Below, piece by piece: positions 9,901 through 18,648 of a stretch of 64,000 bases of DNA. Below the pieces are notes generated by a model. The model was given only the letters and a program-made list of their open reading frames with translations. It was not told where the DNA came from and made no database searches. This DNA comes from an uncultured Prevotella sp. GTDB taxonomy: Bacteria; Bacteroidota; Bacteroidia; Bacteroidales; Bacteroidaceae. Made by a program: the position numbers and the translations under genes. Positions within the stretch are counted from its first letter, which is position 1; every line of letters starts with the position of its first letter. The stretch spans positions 17,499 through 81,498 of the forward strand of contig CAAGEG010000050.1 of assembly GCA_900768785.1 (NCBI GenBank). Reading direction: 5' to 3'.

Positions 9901-10534
9901 CTTTCACATCTCTGTAGCATCCGGGTTGGTTAAGTTCGTGAGAAGACAGTCCTGTGCCGGCTCCCGGTGAGTAAGGCTGAATGGTATATCCCTTGTAGAG
10001 CAGACCTTTGTCATAGAGTTGTTTCAACAACCACCACAGAGTTTCAATATATTTGTTGTCGTAAGTTATATATGGGTGGTCAAGATCAACAAAGTAGCCC
10101 ATTTTTTCTGTCAGTTCTCGCCATTCGGCAGTGAACATCATGACGTTCTCGCGGCATTTTTTGTTGTAGTCTTCCACAGAGATATATTTCTCAGAGTCGT
10201 GGTTGTCGATGTCTGCTTTTGTTATTCCGAGTTCTTTTTCTACACCGAGCTCTACCGGAAGTCCGTGAGTATCCCATCCTGCTTTGCGGTGTACCTGATA
10301 GCCTTTCATCGTTTTGTAACGGTTGAAAGTATCTTTTATAGCACGAGCAAGCACATGGTGTATGCCCGGATGACCGTTTGCAGAGGGTGGACCCTCAAAG
10401 AATACAAACTGGGGACATCCTTCTCTCTCGCTAATCGTTCTTCTGAAAATGTCTTTCTCGTTCCATTGTTCAAGAATACTCTTATTTGTGCCGGTCAAAT
10501 CAAGACCTTTGTGCTCGGCGAACTTATTGGCCAT
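6968..10534 (-). CDS. ileS: Isoleucyl-tRNA synthetase
   Basis: Class I synthetase charging tRNA-Ile. The 1188-aa length and motifs point to the eukaryote/archaea-like (type 2) form rather than the ~940-aa bacterial form. The HIGH-type motif appears as HPGIHH (about residue 57), the KMSKH motif near residue 735, and the editing (CP1) domain contains the WTTTPWTLPSN segment. The tail has a long C-terminal domain without the bacterial four-cysteine zinc motif. It leads a cluster with the DksA-like gene and lspA. A candidate promoter lies about 125 nt upstream; the leader shows no obvious T-box. Type 2 enzymes are generally less sensitive to mupirocin (family knowledge, not tested here). Confidence 0.97.
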   Translation of the reverse strand: MANKFAEHKGLDLTGTNKSILEQWNEKDIFRRTISEREGCPQFVFFEGPPSANGHPGIHHVLARAIKDTFNRYKTMKGYQVHRKAGWDTHGLPVELGVEKELGITKADIDNHDSEKYISVEDYNKKCRENVMMFTAEWRELTEKMGYFVDLDHPYITYDNKYIETLWWLLKQLYDKGLLYKGYTIQPYSPGAGTGLSSHELNQPGCYRDVKDTTCTALFEIVNPDEKWTKWGTPFFAAWTTTPWTLPSNTALCVGPNIKYVAVETFNPYNDSKMTVVMAESRLDAYLKPEGKDADMDNYKHGDKIIPYRIIGEYTGKDLVGYSYKQLMSWVKPCMKTGALAPEYVEKYAAEHPEKTFIAENGKDEFVEMEECAFRVIPGDYVTTDDGTGIVHIAPTFGADDAKVAKDAHIPSLFLINKKGETRPMVDLEGKYYTVDQLDCNFANACVNINAYSKHAGDFVKNAYKPEFNINGKYDEQAAAKAEDLNIVICMEMKQEGTAWKIEKHVHNYPHCWRTDKPILYYPLDSWFIRSTAKKDRMFELNKTINWQPESTGTGRFGNWLENLNDWNLSRSRYWGTPLPIWRNEDGEEKCIGSLQELYNEIEKSVNAGLMKSNPMKDKGFVPGDYSKDNYDKIDLHRPYVDNIILVSDNGKAMKRETDLIDVWFDSGSMPYAQIHYPFENKEMIDNRKAFPADFINEGVDQTRGWFFTLHAIATMVFDSVAFKNVISSGLVLDAKGNKMSKHVGNVINPFDQIDKYGADPVRFYMMTNSEPWDNLKYDPEGVDEIRRKFFGTLYNTYSFFSLYANVDGFDYSQPDIPVNERPEIDRWILSVLHSLIKGVDKELQNYDPTRAGRLIDKFVNDDLSNWYVRLNRKRFWGKEMDNDKLSAYETLYTCLETVAKLLAPFCPFFADRLFLDLVNATGRSQADSVHLTEFPVADDNLIDSDLEARMEMAQKITSMVLALRRKVNIKVRQPLQCIMIPAVDDAQRKHIEAVKELLTNEVNVKELKFVEGAGILVKKVKCNFRVMGKKFGKLMKGIAASMAELTQEEIMEFEKSGTIDLSIGGENITVETSDVEIISEDIPGWLVANDGNITVALEVELSEELRNEGMARELINRIQNLRKECGLEITDRINVTISPDNRLDAAVKAFDKYIKSQVLADDITIENNNGAEVEFDDFKANVKVEKV

Positions 10535-10656
10535 ATCTGTTTAATTATGTTTTAGCGTTGTTAATTAATTTAATTTGAGGTTGCAAATCAAAAGATACTC
10601 ATGACACATATCGGGGTATATGGCAGATGCTCCGTGTGTTCACAACTTTTAGTTTG

Positions 10657-10688
10657 CAAAGTTATACAAAACGGATGAAATATACAAG
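10657..10688 (-). promoter_or_regulatory. Candidate ileS promoter
   Basis: On the minus strand CTTG (10688-10685) and TAACTTTG (10664-10657) are 20 nt apart, one mismatch from TTTG / TAnnTTTG. Transcription would give a leader of about 115 nt before ileS. Confidence 0.5.
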
Positions 10689-10803
10689 AAAAATAAAGAA
10701 AAGCGAAAGCAACTCTTAACCCCTTGCCGTTCATGGGTTTTTGTAGCCTTTTTGCTGACAAATTGGTTGGATTGAAGTCGGTTTGGATAATGTTAAAAAA
10801 TAT

Positions 10804-10891
10804 AACTACGCTATTTAGCACTCCTAAATAACGTAGTTAGCCCTCGTAAATAGCGTGTTTTTAAGTCGTAAATATGCTGTTTTCAATCGGC
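10804..10891. repeat. Four diverged 22-bp tandem repeat units
   Basis: The 10535-10985 intergenic region contains units 10804-10825, 10826-10847, 10848-10869 and 10870-10891, each 22 nt, each starting AA[AC]TA and mostly ending CGT or CCT. They belong to the same family as the arrays at 18.4, 52.4 and 57.3 kb and lie in the same orientation as the 18.4-kb array. The rest of this gap holds the ileS promoter and nothing else recognisable. Confidence 0.65.
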
Positions 10892-10985
10892 ATGTGGCAT
10901 AGTTGTTTTTTTGATGTTCAGACTTGCTTATAGCAAAGCTGTGGATTTGAGGTTGCCGCAAGCGGGATTGAAACACGTGGGTATG

Positions 10986-11810
10986 CTATTCAATAGGGAT
11001 TTGTATTATAGATAGCCATTTTTCAGGGTCTTCCTGATTCCACGCACCATCAACATAAACAGTTCTCGGATGGTCTGCTATGCGGTATCCGTGCTCATCA
11101 AGATAGCGAAAAGCCTCAGTATATGATTCGTAGAAGCGGTCATAAGGACCATAGTGTTTCATGCAGAGAGCTTTAGGTACCTCTTTTAGCTGTTTGAATT
11201 TAATGATTTCAGAGTCGTTGCCAAGTTCTTCTACCTGCTCGCAGTACTCGATATCAATGTCGGTAGGTGTGTATTCCTTGTTGTGTTCTATTGTAAAACA
11301 ATAGCCGGCTGATGAGCATTTGCATCCCAAACGATGCATCTCAGGTCCGATAACGTTTACACAGAGTTTGCCCAAATCGCTGTATTGTTTAATAATTCTG
11401 CGATGTGAAGCCACGATAATTGCGGGTAATGATTGAATTGAAAACTTTTCCATTGTCTTGATGTTCTTTTTCGAGTTCGCCATATCGATGAGTTGCTGCC
11501 GGCGTTTCAGCAGGTTGCGTATCTGAATATTGCAATCTGCTATCTTTGTTTTCAATTGACTGAGAGACGGTTCGTGATACTCTTCATCATAAAGTAACCT
11601 TATTTCTTCAAGCGAAAAGCCAAGATTTTTCAACTCACGTATGCTGTTTAGTCTTTGCATCTGCTCTATTGAGTAGTATCTGTAACCTGTCCATTGGTCA
11701 ACATCTGCTGGTTTTAACAGTTCCAAATGTTCATAATGACGTAGCGTCTTTACTGTTACCTGCATCAGTTTGGAGAACTCTCCGATTTTTAATTTTGTTT
11801 TTTCACTCAT
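10986..11810 (-). CDS. MerR-family regulator with GyrI-like effector domain
   Basis: The 274-aa protein starts with a MerR winged helix-turn-helix: KIGEFSKLMQVTVKTLRHYE (about 7-26), the GYRYYS wing and a dimerisation coiled coil to about residue 118. The C-terminal 150 residues resemble the GyrI/AraC effector-binding domain (ends ...EDPEKWLSIIQIPIE), which binds hydrophobic or cationic drugs in BmrR-like proteins. No transporter gene is adjacent, so the target is unknown. TAACTTTG at 11858-11851 on the minus strand is a possible -7 box. Confidence 0.9.
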   Translation of the reverse strand: MSEKTKLKIGEFSKLMQVTVKTLRHYEHLELLKPADVDQWTGYRYYSIEQMQRLNSIRELKNLGFSLEEIRLLYDEEYHEPSLSQLKTKIADCNIQIRNLLKRRQQLIDMANSKKNIKTMEKFSIQSLPAIIVASHRRIIKQYSDLGKLCVNVIGPEMHRLGCKCSSAGYCFTIEHNKEYTPTDIDIEYCEQVEELGNDSEIIKFKQLKEVPKALCMKHYGPYDRFYESYTEAFRYLDEHGYRIADHPRTVYVDGAWNQEDPEKWLSIIQIPIE

Positions 11811-11973
11811 TGTATCGCGCGATTACATGTTGTTAATTTGAATTCGGTTGCAAAGTTAATCCATGACCTAAGGTACGAGTCAAGAGTTTGGTCGATAATT
11901 AACATATATTTAACACTATGTAAATGTCATGTAATAATCAAAGCTAAGGTATTAAGTCATCCTTTAAACGAAA

Positions 11974-12012
11974 CAACGATGTGTCACTCTTGCAGAAAGT
12001 GGCACATCGTTG
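11974..12012. terminator. 15-bp hairpin after the OmpP1/FadL gene
   Basis: Arms 11974-11988 and 11998-12012 pair over 15 positions with one G/T wobble and a 9-nt loop. It follows the minus-strand porin gene (stop at 12035) by 22 nt and is followed on that strand by a T-rich stretch. Confidence 0.7.
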
Positions 12013-12034
12013 CATGTATTATGTTCTTAAACGT

Positions 12035-13609
12035 TTAGAATTTATATCCCAAAGTAACCATTACCTGATGGCGCTTGTTGTCTACTTTAGCTGATTTGCA
12101 TATATTGTTCATTCCCGCATCCTCGTTTGAAGAAGCAAAATAGCTTGTGAAGGGATAGAAATCGCCGTTTTGAGCAGTATATTGGTAAGCCAAATCAATA
12201 TTGAATTTTCCTAAATAATAGCCCAAACCAAAGGTAAAGCGATTGGTATCTTTCCAGTTTACGAAGTCTGTTTGTGATGCATAGTAAGAGCCCCATGAGT
12301 CTATAGTGCTGTCTTTATAGCCGTCTTTTTTGTACATAGGTGATACATAATTGTATCCGGCACGTATAGCCAACTCTTCAATAGGTTTTGCTTCAATACC
12401 AATTTTGAAGGTGCTCACTCCTTTTAATGTTTGTTTGGTGTGGTTATTCATGTCGTGGTCACTGGAACTTGACTCCCAATATTCGTCATAATACCAATCG
12501 TAGGTGCCTCCGGTGTTTTCTCTTGAGTCAAGATGTGAGTAATCGGCATATTCATATCCTGCACCTATGGCAAGATAGTTGCCTACTGTGGTTCCGAAAC
12601 TTGCACCGAACTTCCAAGGAGTATAAAGTTTGAAATCATAACTCTCTGAGATATATCCCGATTCAGCCTGTCCTACGGTGGTCCAGTTGCCTATTTCCGT
12701 GTAGTTACTTGTGGTCATGTCATACCACGTTGGCGTAGCTACTGATAGTCCGAAGCGCATCGGCGAGTCTTCGATAGGTCGGAAAATAATGCCCGCCTTA
12801 ACATTAAAGCCCGTTCCGGTTATCTTTCTGTTGTCTGCAATGCCTACATCGCCAATGTAATTGCCGTCTTCATTCAGTAGAGACTCAAAGTATTCGCTAT
12901 ATCCGTTGTAGTGAACATCGCTAATACCTACTGTAAGCCCCCAATAAATACGGTCGTTGTGATTGCCACTGATGTTGAATTCATACTCTCCGATATAGCC
13001 TGAGCTTGACCTGTCAAACATATATCCATCGGCATTGTTATAGTAGAAATTGCCGGCATCGTATAATCCGAGTGCATTATAATAGAGATAATCAACTTGA
13101 CTAAATGCTCTGCTGTCACCGGTCAGTTCGTTTTGATTTTCTCTTATATTGAAAGCGCCGAGATAACCTTTAAGTGCCGACAGTTTGTTTTGTGATGCGT
13201 TGTTAAGATTGCCTGCTGCCGAGAGTATGTTGTTGAAGTTTCTGCTCTTGTGGTAGTTGAAAGCGAAGTTCAAAAAAGAGCTTTTGCCGGTTCTCATAGC
13301 GTAAACAAAACCTGCTTGATCTAAACTTAGCTTTGATTTGTCTGCGTCGTTGAAGTCGTTAGCTCCTTGTTGGCTTACAAGACTTGCTGTTATGTTGGCT
13401 GTAGAACGTCTGAAAAGACCTATTCCGGCAGGGTTTGTGCCTATGGTAGATATGTCTGCACCGAGTGCATCCATAGCACCTCCCATTCCCACATAGCGTG
13501 CAGTACCGTTGAGATCTTGTGTCGCAAGATTGGCGTTCTCGTAAGTTTCTTGTGCGCTTAATGGCATCGACAGCAAGGAGGCTGCAAATATTATTGATAG
13601 ATGTTTCAT
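12035..13609 (-). CDS. OmpP1/FadL-family outer membrane protein
   Basis: FadL-type 14-stranded barrels take up hydrophobic molecules such as long-chain fatty acids. The 524-aa protein has a signal peptide ending LSMPLSAQE (about residue 20) and the family N-terminus ending in YVGMGGAMDALGADISTIGT and NPAGIGLF, corresponding to the hatch region (NPA motif). The rest alternates aromatic beta strands and ends in F (VMVTLGYKF), as needed for barrel assembly. Many Bacteroidetes homologues are annotated as hemin receptors or aromatic-compound transporters without proof; the substrate here is unknown. Transcribed alone. Confidence 0.9.
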   Translation of the reverse strand: MKHLSIIFAASLLSMPLSAQETYENANLATQDLNGTARYVGMGGAMDALGADISTIGTNPAGIGLFRRSTANITASLVSQQGANDFNDADKSKLSLDQAGFVYAMRTGKSSFLNFAFNYHKSRNFNNILSAAGNLNNASQNKLSALKGYLGAFNIRENQNELTGDSRAFSQVDYLYYNALGLYDAGNFYYNNADGYMFDRSSSGYIGEYEFNISGNHNDRIYWGLTVGISDVHYNGYSEYFESLLNEDGNYIGDVGIADNRKITGTGFNVKAGIIFRPIEDSPMRFGLSVATPTWYDMTTSNYTEIGNWTTVGQAESGYISESYDFKLYTPWKFGASFGTTVGNYLAIGAGYEYADYSHLDSRENTGGTYDWYYDEYWESSSSDHDMNNHTKQTLKGVSTFKIGIEAKPIEELAIRAGYNYVSPMYKKDGYKDSTIDSWGSYYASQTDFVNWKDTNRFTFGLGYYLGKFNIDLAYQYTAQNGDFYPFTSYFASSNEDAGMNNICKSAKVDNKRHQVMVTLGYKF

Positions 13610-13706
13610 TTCTGTTGTTTTTTTCTATGGTTATTCTTTAGTCTGTAATACTTGTTTATAGTGGCTTGTTTTGGTGTTTTGAAGTCACGTCAAATGTGTT
13701 TGCTTG

Positions 13707-14549
13707 TTATCTTCTTCCACCGAAGTGACCTCCGCCACCGCTTCTGCTACCACCAAAGGAGCCACCTCCGCCTCCTCCGAACGACCCTCTGCTGCCTCCG
13801 AATGAGCTGTTGCCGCTGTTAAACGATGACCTTGACGGAGAGCTGAAGGTGTTTCGGTTGCTGTTGTCATAGTTGTAAGAGGGACGGTTACTGTTATACT
13901 CGTTGTTATATCTGTTAAATTGGCTGTTTCGTTTAAGTGTTGCACGATAAGCATCATCACCTTGACGATATGTAAATGCCGAAGATTGTCTGTGTCCGGG
14001 CACTCCGTGATTTAGAGTTCCTGTTACTCCGTGTGCCGGTCTTCCGCCTGCAATAATCACATGATGCGGATATCCCCATGCCCAAGGTCTGTAAAAGCCA
14101 TAATAACCATAGTATCCGTAATATCCATACCATGAATCAAACCATGGGTCAAACCAAGGATCGTACCAGCCATACCTATACGGGTAATAGCCATAATAGT
14201 AAGGATTATACCAATAGAAGTCATCAAAGCGGTTCATTCTTCTGCTATAATAGTAGTAATCATCATCATCAGCCCCACTATTTATATATATGGTGTCTCT
14301 GTAAGGCTGTGAATAGGCATACAAACTATCAGCGAACAAAGAGTCGTTGTTGAGGGTTTGATAACTGCTGTAAAGGCGTCCGTGACGGTTATACTCATCT
14401 ACGTCTCTGTCGCAATAGCCATAAGAGGTACTTTTCTTCTTCTCTTTTACCTCTTTAGTCTTCTTTGGTATAAAATACATGTCATCTTGAGCCGATGTTA
14501 TGGCGCATACAAAACCGCTCAAGAACATAATAAGAAATAGTTTCTTCAT
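13707..14549 (-). CDS. Secreted Tyr- and Gly/Ser-rich protein of unknown function
   Basis: The start is set at ATG 14549 because a strong AGGAGG lies just upstream and the product then begins with a clear signal peptide (MKKLFLIMFLSGFVCAITSA). The 280-aa protein has a mid-section dominated by Tyr, Trp, Pro and Gly (YGYYGYYGYYGF, about 140-155) and a C-terminus with Phe-Gly-Gly and Ser-Gly repeats ending in GGRR. No enzymatic motif is visible. Such composition suggests a surface or matrix-associated, low-complexity protein. Family not recognised beyond Prevotella-like hypothetical proteins. Confidence 0.75.
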   Translation of the reverse strand: MKKLFLIMFLSGFVCAITSAQDDMYFIPKKTKEVKEKKKSTSYGYCDRDVDEYNRHGRLYSSYQTLNNDSLFADSLYAYSQPYRDTIYINSGADDDDYYYYSRRMNRFDDFYWYNPYYYGYYPYRYGWYDPWFDPWFDSWYGYYGYYGYYGFYRPWAWGYPHHVIIAGGRPAHGVTGTLNHGVPGHRQSSAFTYRQGDDAYRATLKRNSQFNRYNNEYNSNRPSYNYDNSNRNTFSSPSRSSFNSGNSSFGGSRGSFGGGGGGSFGGSRSGGGGHFGGRR

Positions 14550-14660
14550 ATTTAACCTCCTATAAATCTTTAAAAGGCTTTCAACTCTAATGGACATATT
14601 TGTGCCAATTATGTGTTACAGCCATAACTTCATGTTGCAAAATTATTGCTATTCCTTTTG

Positions 14661-14719
14661 CAAAAATAAGGAAAAACCCTAAACTGAGATAGGTTTTTCC
14701 CTAATTTTATATATTTTTG
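14661..14719. promoter_or_regulatory. Divergent promoter region with central dyad
   Basis: Between the divergent genes at 14549 (-) and 14853 (+) there is a minus-strand TATTTTTG (14668-14661) and a plus-strand TATTTTTG (14712-14719). Between them lies a perfect 9-bp inverted repeat (14670-14678 / 14692-14700, 13-nt loop). No good -33 boxes were found. The rest of the 300-nt gap shows nothing else. Confidence 0.4.
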
Positions 14720-14852
14720 CATGTGGTTTATATGTCGTTATACATACAAGTATAAGGCTGTTTATGTTGTTTGTGCTTGTATTTATAATAATTTGTGTAA
14801 GGATAGATTGTAGTTAGGAACTTTTTCTAAGAAGTATAGCAGTAATGAAGAT

Positions 14853-15734
14853 ATGAAATATACAAGATATTCATTTAAGATAACGAGTGCCGATAACAAT
14901 TCCGAGATGGTTCAATCGGCTTGTGACGTGTTGTGCTCTCTTGTTGCAGAGGTCGGTTTTGAGTCTTTTGAAGAGACAATCGGCGGGGTTGAAGGTTATA
15001 TCCCTACCGATTCGGATTGTCGTGAAGCTGTTGATAATGTAATAAGAGAGTTCCCGATAGAAGGAATACATATTGATTACAGCTCCAACGAACTGAAAGA
15101 CGAGAATTGGAATCGTGTTTGGGAGAGTGAAGGCTTTGAACCGATATATGTGTCGGGCAGATGTGTCATTCACGATATGCTTCATGAGCTGCCTCAAGAT
15201 GTTGATAAAGACATGGTAGAAATAGTTATTGATACCGAACAAGCCTTTGGTACGGGTACTCATGAGACTACATACATGATTGTAGAGCATATCATTTCTA
15301 TGAATATCGAAGGGAAAAGGGTGCTTGATTGCGGTTGCGGAACGGGGATATTATCTATTGTGGCATCTGTTTTTGGCGCACAGAGTGTCGTTGGATATGA
15401 TATTGACGAATGGAGTGTTAATAATACGCTTCATAATGCAGATATAAACGGAGTCAAGAATATTGATGTAAGACATGGCGATGCATCGGTTTTAGATGCT
15501 GTTGACGGATGTTTTGATGTGGTGATTGCCAATATTAACCGTAACATATTGCTTGCCGACATGCCGCAATTCAAAAAGATGATGAGCCCTAATGGCACAC
15601 TTATACTTAGCGGATTCTATGTTGACGACATCAATATACTTAAAGACGAGGCTGCAACGATGGGACTTAGTCTTGATATGACTAAGGAAAAGAACAATTG
15701 GGCTATGGCTGTGTTCTCCTTGTCTGGCGATTAA
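14853..15734 (+). CDS. prmA: Ribosomal protein L11 methyltransferase
   Basis: PrmA trimethylates lysines and the N-terminus of ribosomal protein L11. The 293-aa protein has the N-terminal L11-binding domain (DENWNRVWESEGFEPIYV linker motif at about 90-106), the AFGTGTHETT segment (about 130-139) and the SAM-binding motif LDCGCGTGILSI (about 157-168), followed by ANINRNIL, the NIxxNxL post-motif typical of PrmA. Length is that of the family. It ends 1 nt before the end of the convergent GH25 gene, so there is no room for a terminator between them. Confidence 0.94.
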   Translation: MKYTRYSFKITSADNNSEMVQSACDVLCSLVAEVGFESFEETIGGVEGYIPTDSDCREAVDNVIREFPIEGIHIDYSSNELKDENWNRVWESEGFEPIYVSGRCVIHDMLHELPQDVDKDMVEIVIDTEQAFGTGTHETTYMIVEHIISMNIEGKRVLDCGCGTGILSIVASVFGAQSVVGYDIDEWSVNNTLHNADINGVKNIDVRHGDASVLDAVDGCFDVVIANINRNILLADMPQFKKMMSPNGTLILSGFYVDDINILKDEAATMGLSLDMTKEKNNWAMAVFSLSGD

Positions 15735-15735
15735 A

Positions 15736-16572
15736 TCAATCGTTATTGTTGCTTATCGTGAGTTTTTTCAAGTCGTAGAAGCTGCCGTTGTATATGTTAA
15801 AGTCCACGTAACCTTTTATTCCGGGCAGACGTCCTGCGTCTGTATGCTGCCAAAACTTCCACTTCCCCGAGTACTCAACCTTATCTACATAATAGTGGGC
15901 TATCCAATAAGGATAGTCATCAAACACAGGTGCATTAAGGTAATTGGTCTTAAACTTGTAGTAAGTATATATTATAGGTTTCACATGATACCTGTCTTCA
16001 ACGATGTGGAGCCATGTTAAGACGTCGCGTTGAAAGTCTTCCACACTCACATCTGCCGGTTTGTGCTCTATGTCAAGCACGGGTGGCAGGTCGCCGTCTT
16101 TTAGTCTTACGGTACGAAGGAAAAAGTATGCTTGGTCTCGTGCTGATGATTTGTTGCTCCAAAAATGGTATGCACCACGTATAAAGCCATAGTCTAATGC
16201 TTGACTGAAGTTTTCTTTGAACATCGGGTCTATTCTTCCCGAACCCTCTGTGGCTTTTATGAGAACAAAACGTACGGGACATTTCTCTATCATAGCGTTT
16301 CTTAGCAGTTCCCAATCAATATGTCCTTGATAATGACTTATGTCTATGCCTCTTATTTCGTAGCCTTCGGGGTATTTTACATCGCCATATAAGGCTCTCC
16401 AACGAAAGCCGAAAGGTCCAACAAACACATAATAGAAAAACCAGACGTATAGAGCCACGACAGCTAAAGCACCTAAAATCCAAGCCCAACGTGTGCGGCT
16501 GTTGTATATGGTGCCAAGAAAAGTTTGTCTGTGTCTTGTCTTTCGTCTTCTTATTTGGCGTTTGTGTGGCAT
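15736..16572 (-). CDS. Membrane-anchored glycoside hydrolase family 25 (lysozyme-like)
   Basis: GH25 enzymes cleave the beta-1,4 bond between MurNAc and GlcNAc in peptidoglycan. The 278-aa protein begins with a very basic N-terminus (RRRKTRHR) and one membrane helix (about 32-52), then the catalytic (beta/alpha) barrel: GIDISHYQG (Asp about 76), FVLIKATEG, and PVLDIEH carrying the catalytic Asp-x-Glu (about 164-169). The remaining barrel strands (PIIYTYY, YPYWIAHY, FWQHTDAG) are present. A type II signal-anchor would place the domain in the periplasm. It may serve cell-wall turnover rather than attack on other bacteria. Confidence 0.9.
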   Translation of the reverse strand: MPHKRQIRRRKTRHRQTFLGTIYNSRTRWAWILGALAVVALYVWFFYYVFVGPFGFRWRALYGDVKYPEGYEIRGIDISHYQGHIDWELLRNAMIEKCPVRFVLIKATEGSGRIDPMFKENFSQALDYGFIRGAYHFWSNKSSARDQAYFFLRTVRLKDGDLPPVLDIEHKPADVSVEDFQRDVLTWLHIVEDRYHVKPIIYTYYKFKTNYLNAPVFDDYPYWIAHYYVDKVEYSGKWKFWQHTDAGRLPGIKGYVDFNIYNGSFYDLKKLTISNNND

Positions 16573-16598
16573 GTGATGTAATGGCTTTCAAGTATTAA

Positions 16599-16647
16599 AA
16601 AAAGGAGATAATGGTAAGGAATATGCTTGCCGGTTTATCTCCTTTTT
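16599..16647. terminator. 13-bp hairpin with A/T tails
   Basis: Arms 16599-16611 and 16635-16647 are exact complements around a 23-nt loop, with an A run before and a T run within the 3' arm. It lies between the minus-strand PPi-PFK gene (ends 16720) and the GH25 gene (starts 16572), so it can terminate the PPi-PFK transcript. Confidence 0.7.
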
Positions 16648-16719
16648 ATTATAGCCTTTAATTATTTTTAATTGTAGTCTTTTGTTTTCAGCACTTATAC
16701 TTTGTTAATATGCTTTTTG

Positions 16720-18360
16720 TTATTCTTTTTCAAGTGCAAGGGTCTTTGTCGGACGGTCGCACACTTCGCTTGGTCCCCAATACTGTATTGGTCCGGGGAA
16801 TATATAGCAAGTGTCAATAGCCCATTTTTCTCTGTTTTCGACAAGAGTTTTGAATGGTTTGCCGTTCAAATCGACAAGAGCTTTCCTTATTACGGGTTTC
16901 ATTTCTCCGTTTCTGCGCTCAAGGTTCATCATCATTGTGATTGGCACGCCTCCTGCTATCCACTCGTCAGTGGGCTTTGTTGTGTTCTTAACTATTGCCA
17001 TATAACCTGTCTTTCCATTAGCTATAAGGTGTGCGGCGCTTGTTCCTAATGCGTAACAATAGTCGGCATCATAGTTGGAAGGCGTTGCACATCGTCCTTC
17101 ATAGCCGAAGAAGTGGTGCAAAGCAGCAAACTTTCCGTTATATTTGCCTTCTGCTTTCATTTGGTTAAGTTTAGCTTCGCACATGTCAGAGATGAGTTTT
17201 TCGGTTTCTATGAGTGATACTTGCACATTGCCGTGAGGGTCTCTGTCAAGTGATAATTGGCGTGCTACAGCCTTAGGAAGTGTGGCAAATGTGTCTTTGT
17301 TCTCTTCGCTGAGATGCGCCATGATGTATTCTCGTTGTGCTTCTTCATCAAGTCCTTTATAGTCATTGCCGTGTGTAGCGAGCAAGTCGTTGAGTTCTTC
17401 TATCAGTTTTCCAATGGATGGAATGAACTCGATGAGTCCTTCAGGAATGAGAACTACACCGAAATTGTTGTTGTTTGCGGCACGTGCGGCTATCGTGTTG
17501 CATAGATTGTCTATGATTTGATTGAGAGTAAAGTTCTTAGCCTTTACTTCTTCTGATATTATACATACGTTTGGTTGGCATTGTAGAGCACATTCAAGGG
17601 CGATATGGCTTGCAGAACGTCCCATGAGTTTAATGAAATGCCAGTATTTGCGTGCAGAGTTGCAGTCGCGCTCAATGTTGCCTATGAGTTCTGAATAGGT
17701 CTTTGTTGCCGTGTCAAAGCCGAAAGAGGTTTCTATTTGTTCGTTCTTCAAGTCGCCGTCAATGGTCTTCGGACATCCAATCACTTGCACTCCGTAGTTC
17801 TTTGCTGCATAGTATTCAGCCAATACGCATGCGTTGGTGTTTGAGTCGTCGCCGCCTATTATAACGATAGCTTTGATATCGAGTTGCTTAATTATTTCGT
17901 ATCCTTTTTCAAACTGTTCGACTTTTTCGAGTTTAGTGCGTCCCGAGCCTATCATATCAAAGCCTCCGGTGTTGCGATATTCGTCAATAAAGTCTTTTGT
18001 TATTTCTATATAGTTGTGGTCAACCAAGCCACCGGGACCTAAGATAAAGCCATATACCTTGTTGTTAGGGTCAAGTCTCTTAACCGTATCAAAAATACCG
18101 GTGATGACATTGTGACCGCCGGGAGCTTGTCCTCCACTAAGAATAACACCTACATTCAGGGATTTGCTCATGTCTTTGTCTGATGTTTCAAACTCGATAA
18201 TCGGCATTCCATAGGTGTTGGGGAAGAGGGCTTTGATTTGTTCTTGGTTATCTACGCTCTGTGTAGCTTCGCCTTCTTTGATTTTAACTGACCCTTTTAA
18301 TGCTTGTGGTAATTTAGGCTCATAAGAGAGTCTCACTTGTTGAAGTGTGCTTTTTTCCAT
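16720..18360 (-). CDS. pfp: Diphosphate--fructose-6-phosphate 1-phosphotransferase (long PPi-PFK)
   Basis: Reversible PPi-dependent phosphorylation of fructose 6-phosphate in glycolysis/gluconeogenesis. The 546-aa length fits the long (clade II) form. Visible motifs: GVILSGGQAPGGHNVI (about 72-87), the GGDDSNTNA motif (about 167-175) whose second Asp favours PPi over ATP, and PKTIDGDLKN (about 195-204) containing the catalytic Asp. MGRSASHIALE follows. The gene stands alone; the region upstream carries a 22-bp tandem array and, beyond it, TATATTTG on the minus strand (18534-18527). If that is the promoter, the array is transcribed in the leader. Confidence 0.95.
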   Translation of the reverse strand: MEKSTLQQVRLSYEPKLPQALKGSVKIKEGEATQSVDNQEQIKALFPNTYGMPIIEFETSDKDMSKSLNVGVILSGGQAPGGHNVITGIFDTVKRLDPNNKVYGFILGPGGLVDHNYIEITKDFIDEYRNTGGFDMIGSGRTKLEKVEQFEKGYEIIKQLDIKAIVIIGGDDSNTNACVLAEYYAAKNYGVQVIGCPKTIDGDLKNEQIETSFGFDTATKTYSELIGNIERDCNSARKYWHFIKLMGRSASHIALECALQCQPNVCIISEEVKAKNFTLNQIIDNLCNTIAARAANNNNFGVVLIPEGLIEFIPSIGKLIEELNDLLATHGNDYKGLDEEAQREYIMAHLSEENKDTFATLPKAVARQLSLDRDPHGNVQVSLIETEKLISDMCEAKLNQMKAEGKYNGKFAALHHFFGYEGRCATPSNYDADYCYALGTSAAHLIANGKTGYMAIVKNTTKPTDEWIAGGVPITMMMNLERRNGEMKPVIRKALVDLNGKPFKTLVENREKWAIDTCYIFPGPIQYWGPSEVCDRPTKTLALEKE

Positions 18361-18395
18361 AGTTGTAAAGTTATTGTATTTTTGATTTCATTCAT

Positions 18396-18505
18396 AAGTA
18401 TAGTGTTTAGCCATGCTAAGTATGGTGTTTAGCTATGCTAAGTATGGTGTTTAGCTATGCTAAGTATAGTGTTTAGCTATGCTAAGTATGGTGTTTGTCA
18501 TGGCT
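18396..18505. repeat. Five-unit 22-bp tandem repeat
   Basis: Units 18396-18417, 18418-18439, 18440-18461, 18462-18483 and 18484-18505 are each exactly 22 nt; units 2 and 3 are identical, and unit 5 diverges at its end. Core: AAGTATGGTGTTTAGCTATG plus CT. There are no spacers, so this is not CRISPR. It fills most of the gap between the divergent PPi-PFK and nucleoside-gate genes. Best-preserved member of a family also present at 10.8, 52.4, 57.3 and perhaps 3.9 kb. Confidence 0.95.
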
Positions 18506-18648
18506 AAATAACATAGATAACAGTTGCAAATATAATACTTTTTGTGCAGAAACATTAAGTCGTGATGTTATTTTTTCGTGAAAACGCATGTGATTAGGGG
18601 TCGTTTGTCAATTAAAAGTGTTAGTTTTGCACTTAAAATATATTTGAG

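Noticed and set aside
10535..10656. T-box or other riboswitch in the ileS leader
   Set aside because: No T-box sequence, specifier stem or antiterminator is visible; Bacteroidetes do not normally use T-boxes for ileS.
18396..18505. CRISPR array
   Set aside because: Units are contiguous 22-mers without spacers and no cas gene is present; plain tandem repeat.
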